Shown here: piece by piece, positions 51,745-58,963 of the stretch | How the letters are laid out: every line of letters begins with the position of its first letter | How positions within the stretch are numbered: the stretch's first letter is position 1 | Origin: Adhaeribacter rhizoryzae | Lineage (GTDB): Bacteria; Bacteroidota; Bacteroidia; Cytophagales; Hymenobacteraceae | DNA length: 64,000 nt | NCBI RefSeq assembly: GCF_008629685.1 | Contig: NZ_VWSF01000002.1 | Span: 186,001-250,000 of the forward strand | Direction of reading: 5' to 3' | Notes under the pieces: model-generated | Seen by the model: only the letters and a program-made list of their open reading frames with translations | Told to the model about the DNA's origin: nothing | Databases searched by the model: none | Translations under genes and position numbers: made by a program

Positions 51745-52713
51745 ATGGGGAGTCCCATTACAGTTCAGAAAGTAGCCACCTTAACCGGTCACCAGGATTG
51801 CGTTTATACCCTGGAACCCGGCGAACAACCCAATATTTTTTATTCGACGGGCGGCGATGGCATGGTGGTGGCCTGGAACCTGGATAACCCGGAGCAAGGC
51901 GAATTAATAGCCCGTGTTTCTACCTCGGTGTACGCGTTGCGGTGGCTGCCCGAAACCAAATTGCTGCTGGTAGGCCACAACCAAAATGGCCTGCAGGTAC
52001 TGGATGTAGCCGGTAAAAAAATAATAAAATCAATTGCTATAAGCGGCGGTGCATTTTTTGATATTGCCCATGCGCCTCATTTACAAAAAATATACGTGGG
52101 CACCACCAATGGCACCCTAACGGTGCTGGATAGCCAGGACTTTCAAGTACAGCAAACGATACAGTACAGCACCAAAAGTGTACGGAGCATTGCGGTAAAT
52201 ACCGATCGCGACGAACTGGCCGTGGGCTACAGCGATAATATTATCCGGATTTTAGATGCCAAAACGCTGGCTTTGAAGCAGGAATTGGAAGGGCACACCA
52301 ATTCGGTATTTACCGTAGTTTATAGCCCCGATGGCCAGTATTTATTAAGCGGCAGCCGCGATGCGCATTTAAAAGTTTGGCAGGTTAACCAGGCTTACCA
52401 GGAATATGCCTCTATTATTGCCCATTTATTTACCATTAATAATATTGTGTTTAGTCCTGATGGTCAGTACTTTGCAACTTGCAGCATGGATAAATCGGTG
52501 AAAATCTGGGATGCCCGCACGTTCCGGTTGTTAAAGGTAATTGACAAAGCGCGGCACGCCGGGCACGGTACTTCGGTGAATAAATTATTTTGGCCGGCTC
52601 GGGTAAATTCGTTAGTTTCGTGTAGCGATGATCGTACTATTTCGGTTTGGGATATAAATTTTAGTTTGAGGTATGAAAATAACACCATTAGAGATTCGGC
52701 AAAAGACCTTTGA
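51745..52713 (+). CDS. WD40 repeat protein
   Basis: A 322-residue beta-propeller of about seven WD40 units and no other domain. Clear units include LTGHQDCVYTLEPGEQ, IFYSTGGDGMVVAWNLD, LEGHTNSVFTVVYSPDGQYLLSGSRDAHLKVW and NNIVFSPDGQYFATCSMDKSVKIWDA. No signal peptide, so it is cytosolic and probably a scaffold for protein binding. Its last 41 bases overlap the start of the DivIVA-domain gene in another frame, which implies tight coupling. Such WD40-DivIVA-folB order may be conserved among relatives. Confidence 0.9.
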   Translation: MGSPITVQKVATLTGHQDCVYTLEPGEQPNIFYSTGGDGMVVAWNLDNPEQGELIARVSTSVYALRWLPETKLLLVGHNQNGLQVLDVAGKKIIKSIAISGGAFFDIAHAPHLQKIYVGTTNGTLTVLDSQDFQVQQTIQYSTKSVRSIAVNTDRDELAVGYSDNIIRILDAKTLALKQELEGHTNSVFTVVYSPDGQYLLSGSRDAHLKVWQVNQAYQEYASIIAHLFTINNIVFSPDGQYFATCSMDKSVKIWDARTFRLLKVIDKARHAGHGTSVNKLFWPARVNSLVSCSDDRTISVWDINFSLRYENNTIRDSAKDL

Positions 52714-53662
52714 GAAAGCTTTCAGGGGATTAGATAAAGACGAAGTAAATGCTTTCTTGCTAACTTTATCGCAGCAATGGGAAAAATTGCAGGACGAAAA
52801 TAAGGAGTTACGGTTTAAATTAGAATCGACGACCAAAGAAGTACAGAAAATGAAGGAGGTAGAATCTACGCTTTACCGCACCTTAAAAACCGCCGAAGAT
52901 ACCGGCAATAATTTGGTGGAGCAGGCTACCAAAGAGGCCACTTTACAAGTTAGAGAGGCTCAATTAAAATCGGAGCAACTGCTAAACGATGCCCGCTTAA
53001 AAGCCCGCAATATTATAGAAGATGCTTACAGCCAATCGGACAAAGCGGTTTCGGAAATGCAGCAGGAAGTAAAAACCTTGGAGCAGGAGCACCAGCGCCT
53101 CGAAAGTTACCTCGATAATTTATTGCGCGATCTGAGTAACCTGGCTACCGATGCCCTGGAAAAAGTAGAAAAAAATAAAGCTAAGCCGCGGCCAACGCTT
53201 TCGAGCATTTTGGCCAAAGCCGCCAATATTAAAGTAAAACGCGAAGATTTGGAGCGGGTATACCAAGATGTACCGTCGGCGATTACAGATACCCCGGCAC
53301 CCGTTGAGGCACCTAAGAAAGCCCCGGAACCAGTGATTGTAAAAGAAGTGCCAGCCCCCACCGTAGTAGCCAGTATCGAACCTATTCAACCAATTCAACC
53401 TATTCAACCGGAAATTCCTTCGCCTACAACACCGGTACCCGATGTGCCGGCGCCCGAAATTGAGCGTCCGCGTCCGGATATTCCGGAAATACAGCCCGAT
53501 AGAATTGAACGGCCTATGCCAGATATTCAGCCGGTGCAACCCGAAACCCCGGAAATACAGCCGCCCAATACCCAGCCGCAACCCAGCACTTTAGCGAATA
53601 ATCCGCGGCCGGTTAGAGAAAAAGCATTAGCCGGCGGTTCTTTCTTCGACGATTTCGAATAA
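52673..53662 (+). CDS. DivIVA domain-containing protein
   Basis: The N-terminal DivIVA signature (MKITPLEIRQKTFEKAFRGLDKDEVNAFL) begins 329 residues. A long coiled coil (about 30-170) follows, then a low-complexity tail rich in Pro, Glu, Gln and Ile with IQPIQPIQPE and RPxPDIxP repeats. DivIVA proteins bind curved membranes and act in pole or septum organisation in Gram-positives; in Gram-negatives their role is hardly known. The start overlaps the WD40 gene by 41 bases and folB follows after 7 bases, so all three are one transcript. Likely a structural or scaffold protein. Confidence 0.88.
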   Translation: MKITPLEIRQKTFEKAFRGLDKDEVNAFLLTLSQQWEKLQDENKELRFKLESTTKEVQKMKEVESTLYRTLKTAEDTGNNLVEQATKEATLQVREAQLKSEQLLNDARLKARNIIEDAYSQSDKAVSEMQQEVKTLEQEHQRLESYLDNLLRDLSNLATDALEKVEKNKAKPRPTLSSILAKAANIKVKREDLERVYQDVPSAITDTPAPVEAPKKAPEPVIVKEVPAPTVVASIEPIQPIQPIQPEIPSPTTPVPDVPAPEIERPRPDIPEIQPDRIERPMPDIQPVQPETPEIQPPNTQPQPSTLANNPRPVREKALAGGSFFDDFE

Positions 53663-53669
53663 TTCAGGC

Positions 53670-54026
53670 ATGGGCAGAATTGCGCTGGAAGGCATGGAAT
53701 TTTTTGCCTTTCATGGCTTTTACGACGAAGAACAAAAAATCGGCAATAAATACGGGGTAGATGTATTTATCTACACCGATTTACATGCTGCCGCTGAAAC
53801 CGACGATTTACACCAAACGGTTAACTACGAAGTGGTTTATAAACTGGTGCTCGAAGAAATGACCAAACCGGCGCGTTTGCTGGAACATTTAGCTCACCGA
53901 ATTATTGATCGGATTTACGCTAAGTTTCCGTTGATAAAAGGTGTAAAGATTAACGTTTATAAGTTTAATCCGCCATTGGGTGGTATTTGCCGTTTGGCTA
54001 AAGTTACTTTAAAAGAGAAAAGGTAA
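53670..54026 (+). CDS. folB: Dihydroneopterin aldolase
   Basis: Converts 7,8-dihydroneopterin to 6-hydroxymethyl-7,8-dihydropterin in folate synthesis. 118 residues, the usual length for the tunnel-fold subunit. Signatures: ALEGMEFFAFHGFYDEEQ near 5-22 with the catalytic Glu, TVNYEVVYKLV near 49-59, LLEHLAHRIIDRI near 71-83 and the C-terminal Lys in VKINVYKFNPP near 93-103. It is the third gene of the WD40-DivIVA-folB unit; folE lies elsewhere in the window. Confidence 0.96.
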   Translation: MGRIALEGMEFFAFHGFYDEEQKIGNKYGVDVFIYTDLHAAAETDDLHQTVNYEVVYKLVLEEMTKPARLLEHLAHRIIDRIYAKFPLIKGVKINVYKFNPPLGGICRLAKVTLKEKR

Positions 54027-54090
54027 TACAAGGAAGTTATTAACTGGTGTTACTCAAAATTAATTATATACTTCCTATCAGTTTCTGGAG

Positions 54091-54173
54091 TCCACACCTG
54101 TCATTCAGGAGGAACCTATTTGGTTATCTACTAAATAGGTTCCTCCTGAATAACAGGTGTGGATTACTTGAAC
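54091..54173. repeat. Palindromic element, family A, copy 4 (longest arms)
   Basis: Arms of about 30 bp with few mismatches: TCCACACCTGTCATTCAGG facing CCTGAATAACAGGTGTGGA, enclosing an 11-base loop. It lies in the 682-base gap between convergent folB and meaB (54027-54708), which also holds a GC-rich block and a family C element; no gene is visible there. Confidence 0.75.
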
Positions 54174-54267
54174 CTCAATTTATTTAGCTGTAGCTAACAT
54201 AATTTGTTAACTCTCTTTTTGAAAGATTCCATCTTTCAAGGCTGAGGTGCTAACCAATATTTTAGGT

Positions 54268-54430
54268 CTAAGTTTGCTCCCGGCCGCAGGGCCCCGTTTG
54301 GTCATTCGGGCTGCTCATCTTTCCTTTCCTCCTCCGTCGGAATGCTGCGCACCGGAAACCTGAAAGGCCCTCATCGCCCAAACTGATGTAGGCTGCTTCG
54401 TAGCTACTGCTTTTTCCGATTTAAACTTAG
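54268..54430. repeat. Unexplained GC-rich block with short inverted ends
   Basis: A 163-base block clearly richer in G and C than its surroundings, bounded by CTAAGTTT and AAACTTAG. It contains GCTCCCGGCCGCAGGGCCCC and TCCTCCGTCGGAATGCTGCG. No frame of protein-like composition spans it, and it does not fold as a tRNA by eye. It could be a repeat element or a gene remnant. Confidence 0.4.
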
Positions 54431-54482
54431 GGACAATACAAAATAGCATTTACCACCTATTATCTTATAAAAGTAACATCGT

Positions 54483-54590
54483 TGTCATCCTGAAAGGATC
54501 TTTTGTTTAGAAAGCAAAGTAGGCCCTATTGGTTTTACTGCCAGTTGCCTGTAAAAGCCTTTACAAAATAGCGCTTTCTAATATGACAGT
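54483..54590. repeat. Palindromic element, family C-like, decayed
   Basis: Runs from GTCATCCTGAAAGGATCTT to ATATGACAG, with internal opposed segments TAGAAAGC and GCTTTCTA. It shares the GTCAT...ATGAC ends with families A, B and C. From 54591 to 54708 nothing further was recognised. Confidence 0.5.
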
Positions 54591-54708
54591 AGAGATTTAA
54601 CTTTATAAAGGGATTTAAGCAATTTGGTATAATATATCCTCGTGTAGTTTGCGCTGTATCTACTGGCTTTCTCACACTAAATTAATGTAGCTGGCTGTTC
54701 GCCAATTT

Positions 54709-55689
54709 TCAGAATAATTTTAGTAGGTCGTTTGCGGCTTTAAATGGGGTTATTTGGCCTTCCGCAACGCCTTTCTCCAGGTTGGGTAATTTTTCCTGAA
54801 TTAATTTATTATTGAAAAACTTTTCTTCCAGGGCATGGCGGATAGTCTGGTGTAGCCAGTGCAGGTTTTGTTCTTTGCGCTTGCGCTCAAAATGGCCGCT
54901 GTTTTGGGTTAAGGTTAAATATTCCTGCATCATTTGCCAGATAGCATCAATGCCCGTGTTTTCGAGGGCAGAGCAAAGCGTTACCCGCGGATTCCAGCCC
55001 GAGGGATTAGACGGAAATAAATGCAGTGCGTGCTGGTACTCGGCGCGGGCACTTTTGGCTTTTTGCAAATTATCACCATCGGCTTTGGTAATGGTTAGTC
55101 CGTCGGCCATTTCCATGATGCCTTTCTTAATACCTTGCAGTTCGTCGCCCGCACCGGCTAAAAGCAATAACAGGAAAAAATCGACCATGCTGTGCACCGC
55201 CGTTTCGGATTGGCCCACCCCCACGGTTTCAATAATAATTACGTTAAAGCCGGCGGCTTCGCAAAGCAAGAGTGCCTCGCGGGTATTACGGGCCACGCCA
55301 CCCAACGACTTACCGGCTGGCGAAGGCCGGATGTAAGCAGCGGGATTATTTGCCAGGGAAGCCATCCGGGTTTTATCGCCCAGAATACTGCCGCCCGAAC
55401 GCTGACTGGTGGGATCTACGGCCAGAACCGCCACTTTTTTATTTTGCTGCTGAATTAAATAATTGCCGAAAGCCTCAATAAAAGTACTTTTACCTACGCC
55501 CGGCGAGCCGGTAATACCCAGCCGCACAGAATTGCCGGTATGGGGTAACAGCCGGTTTATGACGCTTTGGGCTAATTCCTGGTCAGAGGGCAACGTGCTT
55601 TCTACCAATGTTATAGCCCGGCTCAATACCACCCGGTCACCTGCCAAAATCCGGTCTACATACTGATCAACGTAAAAGCGTTTTACCAA
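54709..55689 (-). CDS. meaB: Methylmalonyl-CoA mutase-associated GTPase MeaB
   Basis: G3E-type GTPase that guards loading and repair of the B12 cofactor in methylmalonyl-CoA mutase. 326 residues. Walker A GSPGVGKST is at 61-69, the switch/Walker B region VAVLAVDPTSQRSGGSILGDKTRM follows near 87-110, and the base-recognition segment LTITKADGDN lies near 194-203. IETVGVGQSE near 154-163 is characteristic. The mutase genes are not in the window, but the B12 uptake operon 2 kb to the right fits the same cofactor economy. The gene is alone on its transcript. Confidence 0.95.
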   Translation of the reverse strand: MVKRFYVDQYVDRILAGDRVVLSRAITLVESTLPSDQELAQSVINRLLPHTGNSVRLGITGSPGVGKSTFIEAFGNYLIQQQNKKVAVLAVDPTSQRSGGSILGDKTRMASLANNPAAYIRPSPAGKSLGGVARNTREALLLCEAAGFNVIIIETVGVGQSETAVHSMVDFFLLLLLAGAGDELQGIKKGIMEMADGLTITKADGDNLQKAKSARAEYQHALHLFPSNPSGWNPRVTLCSALENTGIDAIWQMMQEYLTLTQNSGHFERKRKEQNLHWLHQTIRHALEEKFFNNKLIQEKLPNLEKGVAEGQITPFKAANDLLKLF

Positions 55690-55736
55690 GCGGAGTGTCT
55701 TTTGTTTTAGATATTATACTACTATTAATTGGTTAA

Positions 55737-55850
55737 TGTGCTTACATTATTGTACTCCTATTGAGCTTGTCGAAATAGCTGATTTTAATTTACAATGCTG
55801 TTATAGATCCTTCGACAAGCTCAGGATGACCAAAATTCGTTTTTAAGTAC
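55737..55850. repeat. Palindromic element, family B, copy 4
   Basis: TGTGCTTACATTATTG and GAGCTTGTCGAA on the left face GATCCTTCGACAAGCTCAGG and TTTTTAAGTACA on the right. This is the only element of these families in a tandem rather than convergent gap (upstream of meaB, downstream of the PD40 gene). Confidence 0.65.
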
Positions 55851-55962
55851 ATTTTTTATTCGATAGGGGTATTAGTCATAAACAAATTAAATATTTGCTG
55901 AAAATTACATAAATCTTTACAGTGGAGAATAAAAATGAATATTTATTAAACGAATATTGGGT

Positions 55963-57111
55963 CTACTCCGCCGGGGCTTTATGTAAGTGGCTGAAGTAAC
56001 TCGTAACAAAATTAGGTAAACCCAACTTACATTTTCGTTCTCCCAGCGAAAGGCCCTGATCTACGTACCGGCACGACCAACCTCCGGCATTAGGCAAATG
56101 AATAACGCCCAAATAATTCTGGTCTTGGCGGGCCAGGTAAATTTTACCGTCGGGGGCTAGTTGTAGGGCCCCAATTTTATCGCTTTGGGAAGTAGCAATT
56201 AAAATGGCCGAATTATTAATGGCTAATTTATTGCCGGCATTTAAATTAAATTGCCAGAGCTGCGGATCTACGCCGGCAATGCCGTTGGTAGTGCCATATA
56301 ATTTACTGCCGTCCGGCGAAAACTCCAGGCCATACGCTTCGGGGTAAGGCTCTATGGTTATGCGGTTCGATAACTTACCGGAGGCATTATCAAAATCAAA
56401 AACTTCGAAACGGTTAAAATCGCGCCAAACGGCTACCCCAATTTTACGACCATCCGGCGAGGCTTTCATGCAGCCAATGGCAGCGCTGCCTTTGCCCCGG
56501 TAAGTGGTGCCAATATTAGTAGTTACCGGGTCTATGCTGACGCCTTTTTCAGAAACCAGGTAAGCAACAAACGCATCGGAATTCCACTTATGCGCAATTA
56601 CCCAAAAATCGCGGTTGTTCTGGTGTTTAACGGCCGTTATTTTCTCGGCAATAGGCGAAGTCTTAAATATATTCTTATCCATTACGTCGCCTAAGCCATT
56701 TTGGCGGTTCATATCTACCAGCGAATAGCGTAACCCATAAGCTTGCGATTGCAAATCGGTGGTGAAAATATAATAAAAATTGCTGCTGCCGGGTTTGGGC
56801 ACTATAATGGCCGATTGCGTAGAAGAGCGGTGACCCATTAATTTATTGCCATTGGGCATTTGGCGGTGGTTCCGGTTCCAGACGTAAAGGCCATTGGTAT
56901 AAAACAACAATTTGCCTTCGCTGTCGGAAATAACGGCACAGCCTTCCTCGGTATTCATTTGGCTGTGCGTAATGGGTACCGGATTACCGTTACTAAAGTC
57001 TAGGCCGGCTTTTTGGCCAAAATACCAGATGTTCGTTTCTTTTTGCGCGGAAACTTTTGGGTTCAGGAAAATATAACAGCTTATAAAAAAGCAAAGTCTT
57101 AGCCACCTCAT
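55963..57111 (-). CDS. Secreted PD40/WD40-like beta-propeller protein
   Basis: 382 residues with a signal peptide (about 1-22, ending VSAQ). Propeller blades contain PDGRKIGVAVWRD, FSPDGSKLYGTTNG and LAPDGKIYLARQDQ, the PD40 pattern. Opening words NIWYFGQKAGLDFSNG are typical of a large group of Bacteroidota secreted proteins that often continue with PKD or CHU C-terminal sorting domains. This one ends right after the propeller with no sorting domain, so it is probably periplasmic or outer-membrane associated rather than a type IX secretion client. Role unknown. Confidence 0.82.
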   Translation of the reverse strand: MRWLRLCFFISCYIFLNPKVSAQKETNIWYFGQKAGLDFSNGNPVPITHSQMNTEEGCAVISDSEGKLLFYTNGLYVWNRNHRQMPNGNKLMGHRSSTQSAIIVPKPGSSNFYYIFTTDLQSQAYGLRYSLVDMNRQNGLGDVMDKNIFKTSPIAEKITAVKHQNNRDFWVIAHKWNSDAFVAYLVSEKGVSIDPVTTNIGTTYRGKGSAAIGCMKASPDGRKIGVAVWRDFNRFEVFDFDNASGKLSNRITIEPYPEAYGLEFSPDGSKLYGTTNGIAGVDPQLWQFNLNAGNKLAINNSAILIATSQSDKIGALQLAPDGKIYLARQDQNYLGVIHLPNAGGWSCRYVDQGLSLGERKCKLGLPNFVTSYFSHLHKAPAE

Positions 57112-57341
57112 TATACAAATTTAATTAGCTGTTCAAATAAATCAAGGTTAAGTCTATAACTTATCGTGTCTTAAGAAATATTGCCTTAAAACAGCCAGGA
57201 GGATGCAGGGCATGGTTACCAATAATAATTAAATTTTAACTATACTGGTTTTAATAAAAACGATAATTGCCTATATTTATTTATAATCGTTTGCAAGAGA
57301 AATTTCGTCAGCCACCAGCTATATAAATAAAAGCGCACAGC

Positions 57342-57749
57342 ATGAAAACAGAATTATATAATTCAATGGGTGTGGTTTTCTTTTCGACGGAGTATGACCA
57401 CCGCCACCATTGGGTTTATAATTACTGGAAAGGCTACCAGACTTTTGATAACGTAGTAGCAGGGGCCAATGCCTGCCTGGCCAAATTGCAGGAAAACCAG
57501 AGCAGTCGCATTTTAAACGATAACAGCCAGGTTTCGGGCCCCTGAGATCATGCCAATCCCTGGATTAGAAAAGAATGGATGCCGCAAGCCATTAAAGCCG
57601 GATTAAGGTATTTTGCCCACGTGGTTACGCCTAACACCCTGGCCGAAATGTCGGCTAAAGACATGCACCGCAATGCGGCGGGAATATTTGAGATGCGGGT
57701 CTTTAGCGATTTACGCGAAGCCCGGGCCTGGTTAATTGAACTGGAATAA
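57342..57749 (+). pseudogene. STAS/SpoIIAA-like protein interrupted by one in-frame TGA
   Basis: Frame +3 reads 67 codons from the ATG at 57342, hits TGA at 57543-57545, and continues in the same frame for 67 more codons to a TAA at 57747. The two halves join into one sensible 135-residue protein: ...ILNDNSQVSGP[stop]DHANPWIRKEWMPQAIKAG..., ending EMRVFSDLREARAWLIELE. This is the pattern of small STAS/SEC14-like proteins as I recall them, in which a Trp (TGG) would suit the stop position. A single G-to-A change would explain it. It is either a recent pseudogene, a sequencing error, or a stop codon read as Trp. Codon use stays typical on both sides. Confidence 0.72.
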
Positions 57750-57759
57750 ATAGAAAAAC

Positions 57760-57784
57760 AAAAGCCACCCAGCAGGTGACTTTT
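57760..57784. terminator. Terminator of the btuB-btuG operon, bidirectional
   Basis: AAAAGCCACC and GGTGACTTTT form a stem with a CAGCA loop and one G-T pair; T-rich sequence follows on both strands. It lies 63 bases past the btuG stop. Confidence 0.78.
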
Positions 57785-57847
57785 ATTCATTAAACAACAA
57801 AAAACAACAAACAAGCTTGCAATTATTTATTAGTTAAGGTTAATATT

Positions 57848-58930
57848 TTACCGGAATAAAAAAGAATTCGGGCCAATAGCTACCTGAAAAGAATCTAAAG
57901 GCGTGCCATTGGGGTTAAAGCGAACAACTTTGCCGTTAGCGGTAAAAAAGCCAGCATCGGCGCCGTAAATAAGATCTGTAGCAGGGTCTACGTCTAAGCC
58001 ATAGAAGTTGCGGTTTAAGAGGGCATTGGTAGGTAAAGCAGTTGCTGCAATATCGAACTGGTAAATTTTGCCGGCGTAGCGGTAGTATAATATATTTTTA
58101 GCGCCATTAATCTTGAGTTGGCCCGGTGAATCTTTGCGGGAGGCAAAAGGTAAATTTAGCTCTATGGCATTATTGACAGGGTTCAGGCGGATGAGGCTGC
58201 CCGCCGTACTTTGGCTTTCGTTAACGGTAAAATCAGGGTTATAAACTTTTTTACCGCCGGCCAGCACCCAAATTTTATTATTCCTATCCAGTACTAAACT
58301 GTTCGGCGAATAAGCCAGGGTAACAGTGGTTTCCAGTGCATCGGTGCCGGCATTAATGATAGAAATGGTATTTTCGCTGCCGTTAACCACATAAACTTTG
58401 TTGTTAAAAATAATTAAGTTTTCGGGCATTAAGCCAACTTCTATGGTTTTGGTTACGGTAGTGGTATTTAAATCTATTACCGAAACCCGGCCTTTACTGC
58501 CGTAATTTACCCATTCGGTTACGTAGCCTTTATTATTAACAGCAGCAAAGTAACGGGGCATGGCCAAGCCCGAAATAGTACCCAAACTCCCAAAGGTATT
58601 TATATCTACTACTTCTACTTTATTGCTGTTATTAATTATTAGGTAAGCCCGATTGTTATGCGCGGCCATTGATTGGGCTACATCGCCGAGCGGGCGGTTG
58701 TTTACGGTTTTAAAAATATCGGGCACTACCGTTTTTGTGTCGCGGTCGAAAAAGCTAACGGCGCTGTTGCCTTTCTGGAAATTACCTTCATTTAAAATAA
58801 AAACGCCTTTTTCGTAGGCGCCTTTGGGGGCAGCCGGACTAGAATCGGGATCGCAGGCGGTAAAAAAGAGCGCAGTGCTTGCCAGTACAACATGCAGGAA
58901 AAAGCGTTTAACAGGGTGTGGGTTTTTCAT
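57848..58930 (-). CDS. btuG: Surface beta-propeller lipoprotein, BtuG-like cobalamin-binding protein
   Basis: 360 residues. A lipoprotein signal ends FFTACDP (Cys26). The mature part is a seven-bladed YncE/YVTN-like propeller (DUF5074-type): blades such as GVFILNEGNF, KVEVVDINTFGSL, GRVSVIDLNTTTVTKTIEVGLMPENLI and TISIINAGTDALETTVTLAYSPNSLVLD. In Bacteroides, BtuG proteins of this fold bind vitamin B12 on the cell surface with very high affinity and hand it to BtuB. Here it follows a BtuB-like receptor after 33 bases and shares its B12 riboswitch, which strongly supports that role. The specific assignment rests on context and fold. Confidence 0.85.
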   Translation of the reverse strand: MKNPHPVKRFFLHVVLASTALFFTACDPDSSPAAPKGAYEKGVFILNEGNFQKGNSAVSFFDRDTKTVVPDIFKTVNNRPLGDVAQSMAAHNNRAYLIINNSNKVEVVDINTFGSLGTISGLAMPRYFAAVNNKGYVTEWVNYGSKGRVSVIDLNTTTVTKTIEVGLMPENLIIFNNKVYVVNGSENTISIINAGTDALETTVTLAYSPNSLVLDRNNKIWVLAGGKKVYNPDFTVNESQSTAGSLIRLNPVNNAIELNLPFASRKDSPGQLKINGAKNILYYRYAGKIYQFDIAATALPTNALLNRNFYGLDVDPATDLIYGADAGFFTANGKVVRFNPNGTPLDSFQVAIGPNSFLFR

Positions 58931-58963
58931 AATTTTAGTAAGCGTAAATAAAAATATAGGGGG

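Noticed and set aside
54188-54480. tRNA, tmRNA or other housekeeping RNA in the folB-meaB gap
   Set aside because: No T-loop GTTCGAATC-type sequence, no cloverleaf by eye and no CCA-adjacent stem.
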